From Coriobacteriia bacterium (GTDB lineage Bacteria; Actinomycetota; Coriobacteriia; Coriobacteriales; QAMH01), in contig QAMH01000006.1 in assembly GCA_003149935.1 (NCBI GenBank), positions 1 through 64,000 of the forward strand: a stretch of DNA of 64,000 nt. The letters are read 5' to 3'. Of the stretch, positions 42,038 through 50,800 are shown one piece after another; position 1 is the first letter of the stretch; every line of letters begins with the position of its first letter. A program made the translations under genes and the position numbers. Under the pieces are notes generated by a model that did not search any database, had not been told where the DNA came from, and worked only from the letters and a program-made list of their open reading frames with translations.

Positions 42038-42909
42038 ACGATCGCGAACTTGAAACGCGCATGCGCGATGCCTTCGATGCTCTCGAACCGCCCGCGAGCG
42101 CTCGACAATCGGTCCTCGATGCCTATGATCGCCTCGTGGCCGAGACGGACAGTGTGGGTGCCGATACGGCGCAAGCCATTCCCATTGCCAGTGCTACCAA
42201 GGCGAAGCGCCGTCGTCCTTCCCGCAAAGTGCGCTTCAATCGCTTCATTGCCGGTTTGGCGGCTTGTCTCGTACTTGGCGTTGCCTGCTTCGGGTTTTTC
42301 CGCATCGCCAACGTGCCGGGCGATCCCGCCACGTCAGGCGATACCGTTGCGCCTGCACCCTTCGATACCGTCATAAGCGCCTATGTGGATATCGACGTCA
42401 ACCCCTCCATCGAATTGCAACTCAATAGCGCCGATCAGGTGGTGAGCGTCGAGGGCATAAACGATGACGGTCAGGCCGTAGTCGCAGACTTGTCACTCAC
42501 CGGCCTTTCGTATGGCGAGGCGCTCGAGAAGCTCACCCAGAGTCCCTCGCTCGCGCCATACTTGCGCGACGATGCCTACGTGCAGGTAAGTGTCGCCTCG
42601 GATAATGCGGAGCAGGAGCGGATGCTCGTGGGCATCAGCGAGGAGCGGCTGGCGGCTTTGCCGTGCCGGGGGTCATGTGATGCGGTGAGTTTGCAGGTGC
42701 GCGAAGAGGCTCATGCTCACGGAATGGGTTGCGGTCGTTATGTAGCCGCCCTTGAGCTGACGGAGCTCGATCCTGATTTGACGATTGACGATTGCGCGGG
42801 GCTTTCAATGCGCGAGCTGCGTGATCAGATTGCATCGCACCATAGCGGTACGGCCGTGGCCCAAGATGGTGATGCCCAGGGTGGGAGACACCACAAGCAT
42901 CACGGATGA
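42034..42909 (+). CDS. RsgI-like membrane anti-sigma factor
   Basis: A 291-residue single-pass protein. Residues 1-70 are cytoplasmic and should bind the sigma factor; 71-89 form the membrane helix (FIAGLAACLVLGVACFGFF). Outside, AYVDIDVNPSIELQLN and VVSVEGINDDG (117-146) match the conserved core of RsgI-type anti-sigma factors, normally found in Firmicutes. The remainder has six Cys outside the membrane helix (including LPCRGSC, MGCG and DDC) and ends GGRHHKHHG. The His-rich end echoes that of the secreted protein two genes upstream. AAGGAGG precedes the overlapping GTG start. Confidence 0.85.
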   Translation: MNDRELETRMRDAFDALEPPASARQSVLDAYDRLVAETDSVGADTAQAIPIASATKAKRRRPSRKVRFNRFIAGLAACLVLGVACFGFFRIANVPGDPATSGDTVAPAPFDTVISAYVDIDVNPSIELQLNSADQVVSVEGINDDGQAVVADLSLTGLSYGEALEKLTQSPSLAPYLRDDAYVQVSVASDNAEQERMLVGISEERLAALPCRGSCDAVSLQVREEAHAHGMGCGRYVAALELTELDPDLTIDDCAGLSMRELRDQIASHHSGTAVAQDGDAQGGRHHKHHG

Positions 42910-43024
42910 AATGGGTACGGCCGTCACCTATACATAACTAGCGTTGGCGATGAGGTACACTGTTTCTCTCGTGTGAACCCTTTGGCGCTACGCCCAGCTT
43001 TGTATTGGATACGAGAGACTCCTT

Positions 43025-44389
43025 ATGACGCAGGACATGAACCGGCACTTTTCCATGAGTGCCCTTCTCAAATACACGTTTCCGACGATTTGCATGATGA
43101 TCTTCACCTCGCTCTACGAGGTGGTGGATGGTTTCTTCGTCTCGAACTTCGTCGGCAAGACCGCGTTGGCGGCCGTCAACCTGGCCTGGCCCGTCGTCAT
43201 GATCCTCGCGACGATTGGCCTCATGACGGGCACGGGCGGTAGCGCGCTGGTCGCCAAGACCCGTGGCGAGGGCGACGACGAGAAGGCCAACCGCTACTTC
43301 AGCATGCTCGTCATCTTCACGATCGTCCTCGCGGTCATGCTCGCCGTCATCGGGCAGCTGATCCTCGTGCCGTTACTCGAGGCCTTCGGAGCGCAGGGCG
43401 CGTTGCTTGACGAGAGCGTCATCTACGGTCGTTGGGTGCTGCTCGCGCTGCCGTTCTACGCGCTGCAGTTCGCGTTCCAGATCTTCTATTCCACGGCAGG
43501 CAAGCCCAACTACGGCTTCTACGTCATCGTTGCCGCGGGCGTCGTGAACGTCGTGCTCGACTGGCTGTTCATCTGCGTCTTTGGCTGGGGGATTGCGGGA
43601 GGCGCCATCGCCACGGCGCTCGGTCAGGTGGTGGGTGGCCTCATTCCGCTCGTCTACTTCTTGCGCAAGCACAACTCGAGCCTGTTGCGCCTGGTCAGGA
43701 CGCGCCTTGAGTGGCGACCCATCGGCAGGTCCTGCCTCAACGGATGCTCCGAGCTCGTCTCCAACATCGCCATGAGTCTCACGACCATGCTCTACAACTT
43801 CCAGCTCATGCGCTACATCGGCGAAGATGGCGTCGCGGCGTTCAGCGTCATCGGCTACACGGCGATGATCTTCGCGGCCATCTTCATGGGCTATGCGCTC
43901 GGCAGCTCGCCGCTCATGAGCTATCAATACGGTGCGCGCAATCGCAAGGAGATGCGCAGCATCCTGCTCAAGAGCCTGGGGTTCATCGGCGTGGGCAGCG
44001 TCTTCATGTTCCTGGCCGCCGAATGGCTTGCCGGGCCGCTCTCCGCCATATTCGTGAGCTATGACGCGGCGTTGCTCGAGTTCACGGTCAACGCGTACCA
44101 GATCTACGCCTTCGCCTTCCTCATCATGGGTATTCCCATCTATGCTTCGGCGTTGTTCACCTCGCTTGGCAACGGTATCGTCTCCGCCATCATCGCCTTT
44201 CTGCGCACCCTCGTGTTCGAGTGCGGCGCGGTATTGCTGCTCCCCTTGATTTTGGGTATCGACGGCATCTGGCTTTCCGTCACGGTGGGCGAGCTGGCGG
44301 CCGCCATCCTCTCGATTTGCTTCATGGTCGCGTTCAGGAAGCGCTATGGGTACGGCAAGCGCGGGGTCGTCGGCAATAGCAAAATGTGA
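43025..44389 (+). CDS. MATE-family efflux transporter
   Basis: A 454-residue, twelve-helix multidrug/toxic-compound extrusion protein. The opening KYTFPTICMMIFTSLYEVVDGFFVSNFVG and repeated half (LNGCSELVSNIAMSLTTMLYNFQLM) are typical of the cation-coupled DinF/NorM superfamily. It would export drugs or metabolites using Na+ or H+. It stands alone, rightward, 115 bases after the anti-sigma gene, and ends at a palindromic terminator shared with the leftward MFS gene. Confidence 0.94.
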   Translation: MTQDMNRHFSMSALLKYTFPTICMMIFTSLYEVVDGFFVSNFVGKTALAAVNLAWPVVMILATIGLMTGTGGSALVAKTRGEGDDEKANRYFSMLVIFTIVLAVMLAVIGQLILVPLLEAFGAQGALLDESVIYGRWVLLALPFYALQFAFQIFYSTAGKPNYGFYVIVAAGVVNVVLDWLFICVFGWGIAGGAIATALGQVVGGLIPLVYFLRKHNSSLLRLVRTRLEWRPIGRSCLNGCSELVSNIAMSLTTMLYNFQLMRYIGEDGVAAFSVIGYTAMIFAAIFMGYALGSSPLMSYQYGARNRKEMRSILLKSLGFIGVGSVFMFLAAEWLAGPLSAIFVSYDAALLEFTVNAYQIYAFAFLIMGIPIYASALFTSLGNGIVSAIIAFLRTLVFECGAVLLLPLILGIDGIWLSVTVGELAAAILSICFMVAFRKRYGYGKRGVVGNSKM

Positions 44390-44419
44390 CAAAACTGCCC
44401 CGGCGAGTTTTGTCACATT
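44383..44419. terminator. Bidirectional terminator-like palindrome (family B)
   Basis: AATGTGACAAAACT (44383-44396) and its exact complement (44406-44419) flank GCCCCGGCG. It overlaps the last codons of the MATE gene and lies 8 bases past the MFS stop. The core CTGCCCCGGC is shared with the hairpin at 27596-27622. Confidence 0.8.
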
Positions 44420-44426
44420 CGGTACG

Positions 44427-45728
44427 CTAGCCTTCGTCGAGGGCGCGGATCGGTTTGGGGATATATGCGACGAGTCCTAGCACGAGGCACGCGATGCCGT
44501 CCACCACGAAGAAGGGCGCTACGCCCATGAGCTCGGCCGCCACGCCGCCGATGGCGATGCCGATGGGCGTCGCGAGTCCCATGGCGGCGTTAAGCAGGCC
44601 CATGGCGCGCCCCATCTTCTCGTCGGGCACGTTGCGTTGCGTGAGGGTCATCGTGGGACCGTTGAACCACGCGCAGGCCATGGCCATCACGGCAACCAGC
44701 ACCACGAAGGCTACGAAACCCGTTGGGGGCAGAAGCCCGCATGCCGCCGTCGTCGCTCCTACGATGACGGCCGCCACGGCGATGAGCCCCGCGAGTCTTT
44801 TGCCGCCGCCCCATGCCATGAGTATGCCCGAGCCCACGAGCATGCCGATGCCGAATGCCGCCTCGACGAGCGAGGCCATGTAGCCGTCACCCGAGAAATG
44901 CTCGTACGTCATCAGCGGGAACACGGCAGAGAGCGGGCCGAATATCATCATGCCGATGGTGACCATGATGATGAGCAGCAAAAGTCCGCGCGTGGCCGCG
45001 ACGGCGCTGAAGCCGTCACGTAGGTTGGCGATGACGTGCTGTTGCGTGGCCGTCTCGTCGATGACGGTGGGGACCTTCGCGAGCGCAAGCCCCGCAATAG
45101 CGAAGAGCGCCCCGATGAAGTCGAGGAACATCACCGAGGAAAACCCCATGGTGGTATAGAGAAAGATGCCGAAGGCGGGGGCGCCTATGCCGGCAATGGA
45201 GGCGAGCAGCTGGTCGAGCGTGTTGATGCGCAGGAGGTGCTTGTCGGGCACAAGCATGGGCATGGTCGCCATCATCGCCGGGCTGTGGAAGGCCTGTCCG
45301 ATGGCGCGTGCCACGCAGACGAGGGTAAGCAACACGAGCGAGACATCGCCTGCGAGGATGATGAATCCCGCTATCAACGAGATGAGCCCAATGGCGCCGT
45401 CGGCCACGATCATGATCATCTTGCGGTTGTGCTTGTCTGCCACGATGCCGCCAAAGGGGGAGAGAAGGCCAACGGGGAGCATCACGCATATGTTCATCAC
45501 GGCAAGCACGAGCGCGCTGCCGGTGGATTCGGTTACGTACCACACGACGGCATAGCCCGCAGCGTAGCTGGTTATCATCGAGACGGCCTGACCGGCCCAT
45601 ATGAAGCTGATGATTGCCAGCCAGTTCTTGGGAAGGGGCAAGCCGACGGCGCTCGTGAGGAGCGTGTCGGTGGATTCGGCAGGCTTTCCCGCCTGCGCAG
45701 GCGAGTTTGAAGAGATGTTCTTTGACAT
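44427..45728 (-). CDS. MFS exporter (DHA3-type)
   Basis: A 433-residue, twelve-helix major facilitator of the drug/siderophore exporter type. Seen: SFIWAGQAVSMITSYAAGYAVVWYV in helix 1, GGIVADKHNRKMIMI (the family loop 2-3 motif), and RNVPDEKMGRAMGLLNAAMG. It resembles macrolide (Mef) and enterobactin (EntS) exporters. GGGAG lies 7 bases before the ATG. Monocistronic. Confidence 0.9.
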   Translation of the reverse strand: MSKNISSNSPAQAGKPAESTDTLLTSAVGLPLPKNWLAIISFIWAGQAVSMITSYAAGYAVVWYVTESTGSALVLAVMNICVMLPVGLLSPFGGIVADKHNRKMIMIVADGAIGLISLIAGFIILAGDVSLVLLTLVCVARAIGQAFHSPAMMATMPMLVPDKHLLRINTLDQLLASIAGIGAPAFGIFLYTTMGFSSVMFLDFIGALFAIAGLALAKVPTVIDETATQQHVIANLRDGFSAVAATRGLLLLIIMVTIGMMIFGPLSAVFPLMTYEHFSGDGYMASLVEAAFGIGMLVGSGILMAWGGGKRLAGLIAVAAVIVGATTAACGLLPPTGFVAFVVLVAVMAMACAWFNGPTMTLTQRNVPDEKMGRAMGLLNAAMGLATPIGIAIGGVAAELMGVAPFFVVDGIACLVLGLVAYIPKPIRALDEG

Positions 45729-46108
45729 GGGAATCTCCCGGAACGTGGGTGTGCGGAATGGGAATGACTAGTGTTCGGCACTTAGCCGAGAAAGACTAGA
45801 TGACGAATTCTCCGCACATACATCCACCTCAAATCGAATCCGGGTTCGCCCAGTGTACGGGAGGGTACGCATGCTGTCAAAGCGTCATGCGATCGGGGCG
45901 CATAAAACTGCACATGTATGTTGCGCTTCGTGCTGGGCCGCCAAATGCGTGATCGGGATGTACCAAACTGTGTATATGCATATCAAATGATTGCAAATCA
46001 GTAAAAACATAATCAAAAGATAATAAAATACTATAATTACAATCAAGTTATAGTATTATAAGCTTATGAAGACATCACATGAGTGATTTCCGTTCGAGGA
46101 GGTAGGGC
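45729..46108. other. 380-bp intergenic region with operator dyad and diverged repeats
   Basis: No gene is seen. The part next to the XRE gene is strikingly AT-rich. AATACTATAA (46027-46036) and TTATAGTATT (46048-46057) form a perfect 10-bp dyad with an 11-bp spacer; a -10-like TATAAT (46032-46037) lies in the left arm, so this is the likely autoregulatory operator of the toxin-antitoxin pair. Further left, two diverged copies of about 35 bp (45887-45920 and 45945-45980, sharing GATCGGG and AAACTG) are of unknown meaning. Confidence 0.65.
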
Positions 46109-46678
46109 ATGGCCCACGAACTCACACCGCAGGACATCAAGGACATCCGCGCCAAGTACGGCCTCTCGCAACGCTCGTTCGCGCGTTTGCTCGGGCTGGG
46201 GGAGGCAAGCCTCGCGCGCTACGAGAAAGGCCAAAAGCCCTCTCGCGCCAACGCCAACCTCATCCGTGCCGCCCGTTTGCCGCGCTTCATCATGGACTGC
46301 CTCGACCGTGACGGCAAGGAGCTTTCCGAGAAGGAGCGTCATGGCGTCGAGGAAATCGTCTATGCAGAGGTCTACTTTGGCGAAGGAGATGAAGATATGG
46401 ACATGACGGAGATCTATCAGATTACGCTCACGCAAGAAGTGCTTACGGAGAAAGCTGCCGAGATTCTGGCCAAGCTATTTGCGCTGAGGTCGACCGCACG
46501 GAAACAGGGTGATGCAATGCGCGAAATGGTGTTTTCCGACATCATCAATCAGATTGCCTTGCTTAAGCCTACTATTGTCAGTTCCGAAAACTCCAACAAG
46601 GGTAAGCTGGCAGAAATTAAGGGCCAGCTCGATGCATTCGATAAGCTCGCAGACCGCTATATCCCGCAGGCGGCCTGA
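46109..46678 (+). CDS. XRE-type antitoxin of the zeta toxin
   Basis: A 189-residue protein with an N-terminal helix-turn-helix (about 6-60: LTPQDIKDIRAKYGLSQRSFARLLGLGEASLARYE) and a helical C-terminal half. The gene ends one base before a zeta-type kinase gene. In PezAT-like systems the HTH protein represses the promoter and its C-terminal helices block the toxin's ATP site; the same is inferred here. GGAGG precedes the ATG. Confidence 0.85.
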   Translation: MAHELTPQDIKDIRAKYGLSQRSFARLLGLGEASLARYEKGQKPSRANANLIRAARLPRFIMDCLDRDGKELSEKERHGVEEIVYAEVYFGEGDEDMDMTEIYQITLTQEVLTEKAAEILAKLFALRSTARKQGDAMREMVFSDIINQIALLKPTIVSSENSNKGKLAEIKGQLDAFDKLADRYIPQAA

Positions 46679-46679
46679 C

Positions 46680-47453
46680 ATGGGTAACTATCTTGCGGAG
46701 TATTCCGAAGAAGAGTTTTCCGAAAAGCTGATTGGTCAGCTCGAGGCAATGGTGGCACCCGCTTGTCTGTCGCCGCACGATAGACCTCAGGCAATCTTAC
46801 TCGGTGGTCAAAGCGGGGCAGGCAAGACCACTCTTCACCAGGTGTTCCTCGAGATGTTCAACAAAAATATCATTATCGTTAACGGTGACGAATATCGAAA
46901 GCTTCACCCGCGTTTCTTTGCCCTGCAAAGCGCCTATGGCGATAAGGCCGTCGATTATACGGCGCAATGGGCAGGTAAGATGGTGGAGGCCATCGTCGAG
47001 GCGCTTTCCTCGGCTGGCTATAACCTTGTCATCGAGGGCACGCTGCGCACGTCTCAGGTGCCTCTCGCGACCGCCACTCTTCTGCGTGAGCGCGGCTATG
47101 ATGTCTCGCTCGCTCTCATGGCGGTCAAGCCGGAGATATCGCTCGTCTCCTGCCAACTCCGCTATGAGCAAATGCGTCTTGCCGGCACCACGCCCCGAGC
47201 AACCGACCCCGCCCATCATCGCAAGATCGTCGACCAGATCGTGCGCAACCTCGCTGTACTCGAGGATTCGGGCATGTTCGATCAAATCTACCTCTACAAC
47301 CGCAGCCGTGAGCGCCTCTATCCGCAAGAGGGCCTTGCTGGTACGGCCAGCCAAATGCTCGAGGAGGCGCTCTTTGGCAGTTGGTCCGAGGAAGAGTTCA
47401 AGCACTATGCCTCGCTCAAGGCCGAGCTCGATAGGCTTCAGCGCAAGAGCTAG
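46680..47453 (+). CDS. Zeta-type toxin (peptidoglycan-precursor kinase family)
   Basis: A 257-residue P-loop kinase of the zeta/PezT family: Walker A GGQSGAGKTT (42-51), Asp70 in VNGDEYRKLHP (substrate base) and Glu119 in VIEGTLRTS. Relatives phosphorylate UDP-N-acetylglucosamine and block wall synthesis. The ATG at 46680, one base after the antitoxin stop, gives the correct N-terminus; the frame is open further upstream inside the antitoxin gene, but that part is not homologous. Chromosomal toxin-antitoxin pair. Confidence 0.9.
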   Translation: MGNYLAEYSEEEFSEKLIGQLEAMVAPACLSPHDRPQAILLGGQSGAGKTTLHQVFLEMFNKNIIIVNGDEYRKLHPRFFALQSAYGDKAVDYTAQWAGKMVEAIVEALSSAGYNLVIEGTLRTSQVPLATATLLRERGYDVSLALMAVKPEISLVSCQLRYEQMRLAGTTPRATDPAHHRKIVDQIVRNLAVLEDSGMFDQIYLYNRSRERLYPQEGLAGTASQMLEEALFGSWSEEEFKHYASLKAELDRLQRKS

Positions 47454-47496
47454 TGCGGGATTTTCGCTCTGGCGAATCATCGCGCCGTATCTGACA

Positions 47497-47502
47497 TATA
47501 AT
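47497..47502 (+). promoter_or_regulatory. thiC -10 box
   Basis: A perfect TATAAT lies 13 bases before the TPP riboswitch. No convincing -35 box is seen at 17 bp upstream. Confidence 0.55.
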
Positions 47503-47514
47503 CCCAAACCATAA

Positions 47515-47597
47515 CCGGGGAGCTTGGATGGCCCAGGCTGAGAGGGCGCTTACGATGCCGACCCGATGAACCTGTGTGGGTAATGCCAACGAAGGGA
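47515..47597 (+). ncRNA. TPP riboswitch (THI element)
   Basis: The leader of thiC carries the conserved THI-box blocks in order: CCGGGGAGC, GGCTGAGAGGG, GACCCGATGAACCTG, GGGTAATGCC and CGAAGGGA. The last block contains the ribosome binding site of thiC (GAAGGGAG, 7 bases before the ATG), so binding of thiamine pyrophosphate probably hides it and blocks translation. No separate terminator hairpin is present. Confidence 0.96.
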
Positions 47598-47604
47598 GTG
47601 CGCC

Positions 47605-48930
<1,326 letters not shown>

Positions 48931-48934
48931 CCTG

Positions 48935-49120
48935 TCAGCTGCCAGCCGCGTCCACGTTGCCGGGAGGCAATGGCAGGCGCTTGCCACATGTCTTGCAGGT
49001 GGTATCGCTTGCATCGTTTTGCGTGCCGCAAAAGATGCAGTATCCGATGGGGCGGACTTTGGCGTCCGAGCTCGGCGGCCCGCATTTTCCGCAATGGATG
49101 CATGCGAAGCAACGTGGCAT
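48935..49120 (-). CDS. Small zinc-ribbon protein
   Basis: A 61-residue protein with paired cysteines: CFACIHCGKCG near the start, then YCIFCGTQN and TTCKTCGKRLPLPPG, the latter two forming a double CxxC zinc ribbon. No function known. It begins 13 bases after the MFS stop, with only a weak ribosome binding site, and ends against thiC from the opposite side. Cysteine spacing, not length, is the reason for calling it. Confidence 0.6.
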   Translation of the reverse strand: MPRCFACIHCGKCGPPSSDAKVRPIGYCIFCGTQNDASDTTCKTCGKRLPLPPGNVDAAGS

Positions 49121-49132
49121 ATCGCACCCAGC

Positions 49133-50350
49133 CTATTCGGGTTTGCGCATCATGAGGGCGCGCATGGGGTGAACAAGGCCGATGACGCACACCACCAAGG
49201 CGATGACGATGAGAACCGGGAACACGGCATCGAAGCCCATGGCCGGCAGCAGGAGCATCGAGCAACTGAACACATAGGGTGCCAAGAACGGCCCCAGATT
49301 CATCATCGACGTCATGATGCCGCTCACGAAGGGCACGCGCTCGGGAGGCGTGACATTGCCTGTCGCGTTTTGCGCGGCGGTGAAGAACGCGGAGCCGGCA
49401 AACCCCAAGATGAAGACGCCCAGGGCGTAGACGATGGATGATGGTGCCAGCAGGCAGGGAATGAGTCCTATCACGATGAACGCGGCCGATATCCCGAACA
49501 GACGCGCCTTGAACCAGCGGACGAGGTAGGGGAAGAGCAGGCCGCACAGGATGGTTCCGATGCCGCAGCAGTTGATGACAAGCGCCGCCTCGCCCGGTCC
49601 GGCAAGTCCGCGCCAGTCAAGTACCGAGGAGGTCACCACCTGCACCGTCACGACGCAGGTCCATGCCGCCAGCGCGAATAGCGCATAACCCGCGATGGAA
49701 CGCGGAATCTTCGGCTTTACGGCCCCCTTCGTCTTGACCTGGCCTGCGAGCTTGGCGCGAACGACACCCTTGGCCTCGGGCATCCACAGCAACGCGATGA
49801 CCATGGGGACAAAGCCGATTAGATACGCCAAGAACGAGTAGTTCCAACCGATCTCGGTCAGATAGCCGGCTACCGTGGTGTAGATGATGTTGAAGACGAA
49901 CTGGATGGTGATTCCCAGCCCGAGCAGGCGGGAGCGTTGCTCGCCCTCGCACAGCGCGATGATGCTCGCGTTGCCTACGGGAAACATGATGCCCAGGCCA
50001 ATGCCGACGACAACGCGCGAGAAGATGATGAGATTGTAGTCGGTGATGTCGGGCATGAGGAAGGGATACGCACCGCCCACCGTCATGATGAGGATGCCCG
50101 CGATGGCAGCGGGCTTGAAGCCGATCTTCGGGAGCAGGGCGCCGGACGCGATGCTCACCGGTACCGACACGATGCCGGTGATGCTGTTTGCGAGCATGAT
50201 GGTGGTGATGTCGGTATCGGCAAAATGATGCGAGAAGGCTGCGATGGATGGCGTCAGAATGGCGAACTCGCTCATGGTGCAGAACAGCGCCAGGATGCCG
50301 ATGACGTTCATCGTGGTCAACGCTCCGTTGGAATTCCTGCGCATGGACAT
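49133..50350 (-). CDS. MFS transporter (molybdoenzyme operon 3)
   Basis: A 405-residue, twelve-helix major facilitator with an N-terminal LALFCTMSEFAILTPSIAAF helix and GALLPKIGFKPAAIAGIL (loop 2-3). GAGGAGG lies 6 bases before the ATG. It lies downstream of the molybdoenzyme and ferredoxin genes, separated from them by a hairpin (50380-50414). With the second MFS at 53365-54618, it likely moves the substrate or product of that enzyme. Confidence 0.9.
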   Translation of the reverse strand: MSMRRNSNGALTTMNVIGILALFCTMSEFAILTPSIAAFSHHFADTDITTIMLANSITGIVSVPVSIASGALLPKIGFKPAAIAGILIMTVGGAYPFLMPDITDYNLIIFSRVVVGIGLGIMFPVGNASIIALCEGEQRSRLLGLGITIQFVFNIIYTTVAGYLTEIGWNYSFLAYLIGFVPMVIALLWMPEAKGVVRAKLAGQVKTKGAVKPKIPRSIAGYALFALAAWTCVVTVQVVTSSVLDWRGLAGPGEAALVINCCGIGTILCGLLFPYLVRWFKARLFGISAAFIVIGLIPCLLAPSSIVYALGVFILGFAGSAFFTAAQNATGNVTPPERVPFVSGIMTSMMNLGPFLAPYVFSCSMLLLPAMGFDAVFPVLIVIALVVCVIGLVHPMRALMMRKPE

Positions 50351-50379
50351 GGCTTCCTCCTCGGATGGTTTACGCGTGG

Positions 50380-50414
50380 CGAATGGTGCGCCTCGTCAAG
50401 AGACGCACCATTCG
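50380..50414 (-). terminator. Hairpin between ferredoxin and MFS genes
   Basis: CGAATGGTGCG and CGCACCATTCG form a perfect 11-bp stem with a 13-base loop. It lies 20 bases beyond the ferredoxin stop and before the MFS ribosome binding site. No T-run; partial termination or RNA stabilisation is likely. Confidence 0.65.
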
Positions 50415-50434
50415 GGCTTGCGGTACTGATGAAA

Positions 50435-50797
50435 CTAGAGATTGATGTCGCAGGGGGTCCAAAGCACTTGCTTGGGCTTGCGCTTCAGCTCCTCGGCCAT
50501 TTCGTCGATGGTGCCGAAGCGAATGACATCGGCCAGGCAGTTGTGCATGCACACGGGCTCGCGTCCATCGCGCAAACGGTCGATGCACAGGTCGCACAGG
50601 TCAGTGGGAGTGGGAATCTTGTTCCAGTTGTAGCAGTTCCCGATGTTCTTGGAATCGTCCTTTTGCCAGGGACCGTCGTCCAGGACGCGGATGCCCCACT
50701 TGCCGATGGGGAAGTCATGCTCCTCCTTGCAGCTGACCTCGCAGCTCTGGCATCCCGTGCAGAATTCGTAATCGATAAGCAATCCGTATTGAGTCAT
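50435..50797 (-). CDS. Small two-cluster ferredoxin subunit (operon 3)
   Basis: A 120-residue iron-sulfur protein beginning like DmsB (MTQYGLLIDYEFCTGCQSC) but with only two cysteine groups, CTGCQSCEVSC and CDLCIDRL...PVCMHNC, room for two [4Fe-4S] clusters instead of four. It is the electron-transfer partner of the molybdoenzyme encoded just upstream (3-base gap). No signal peptide. It ends TPCDINL with one extra Cys. Confidence 0.93.
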   Translation of the reverse strand: MTQYGLLIDYEFCTGCQSCEVSCKEEHDFPIGKWGIRVLDDGPWQKDDSKNIGNCYNWNKIPTPTDLCDLCIDRLRDGREPVCMHNCLADVIRFGTIDEMAEELKRKPKQVLWTPCDINL

Positions 50798-50800
50798 GAT

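Noticed and set aside
42910..43024. A riboswitch upstream of the MATE gene
   Set aside because: MATE genes are sometimes preceded by guanidine-type riboswitches, but I could not fit any known conserved core in these 115 bases.
46509..46679. Longer N-terminus for the zeta toxin
   Set aside because: This stretch lies inside the antitoxin gene in another frame and does not resemble the family; the ATG at 46680 gives the expected start.
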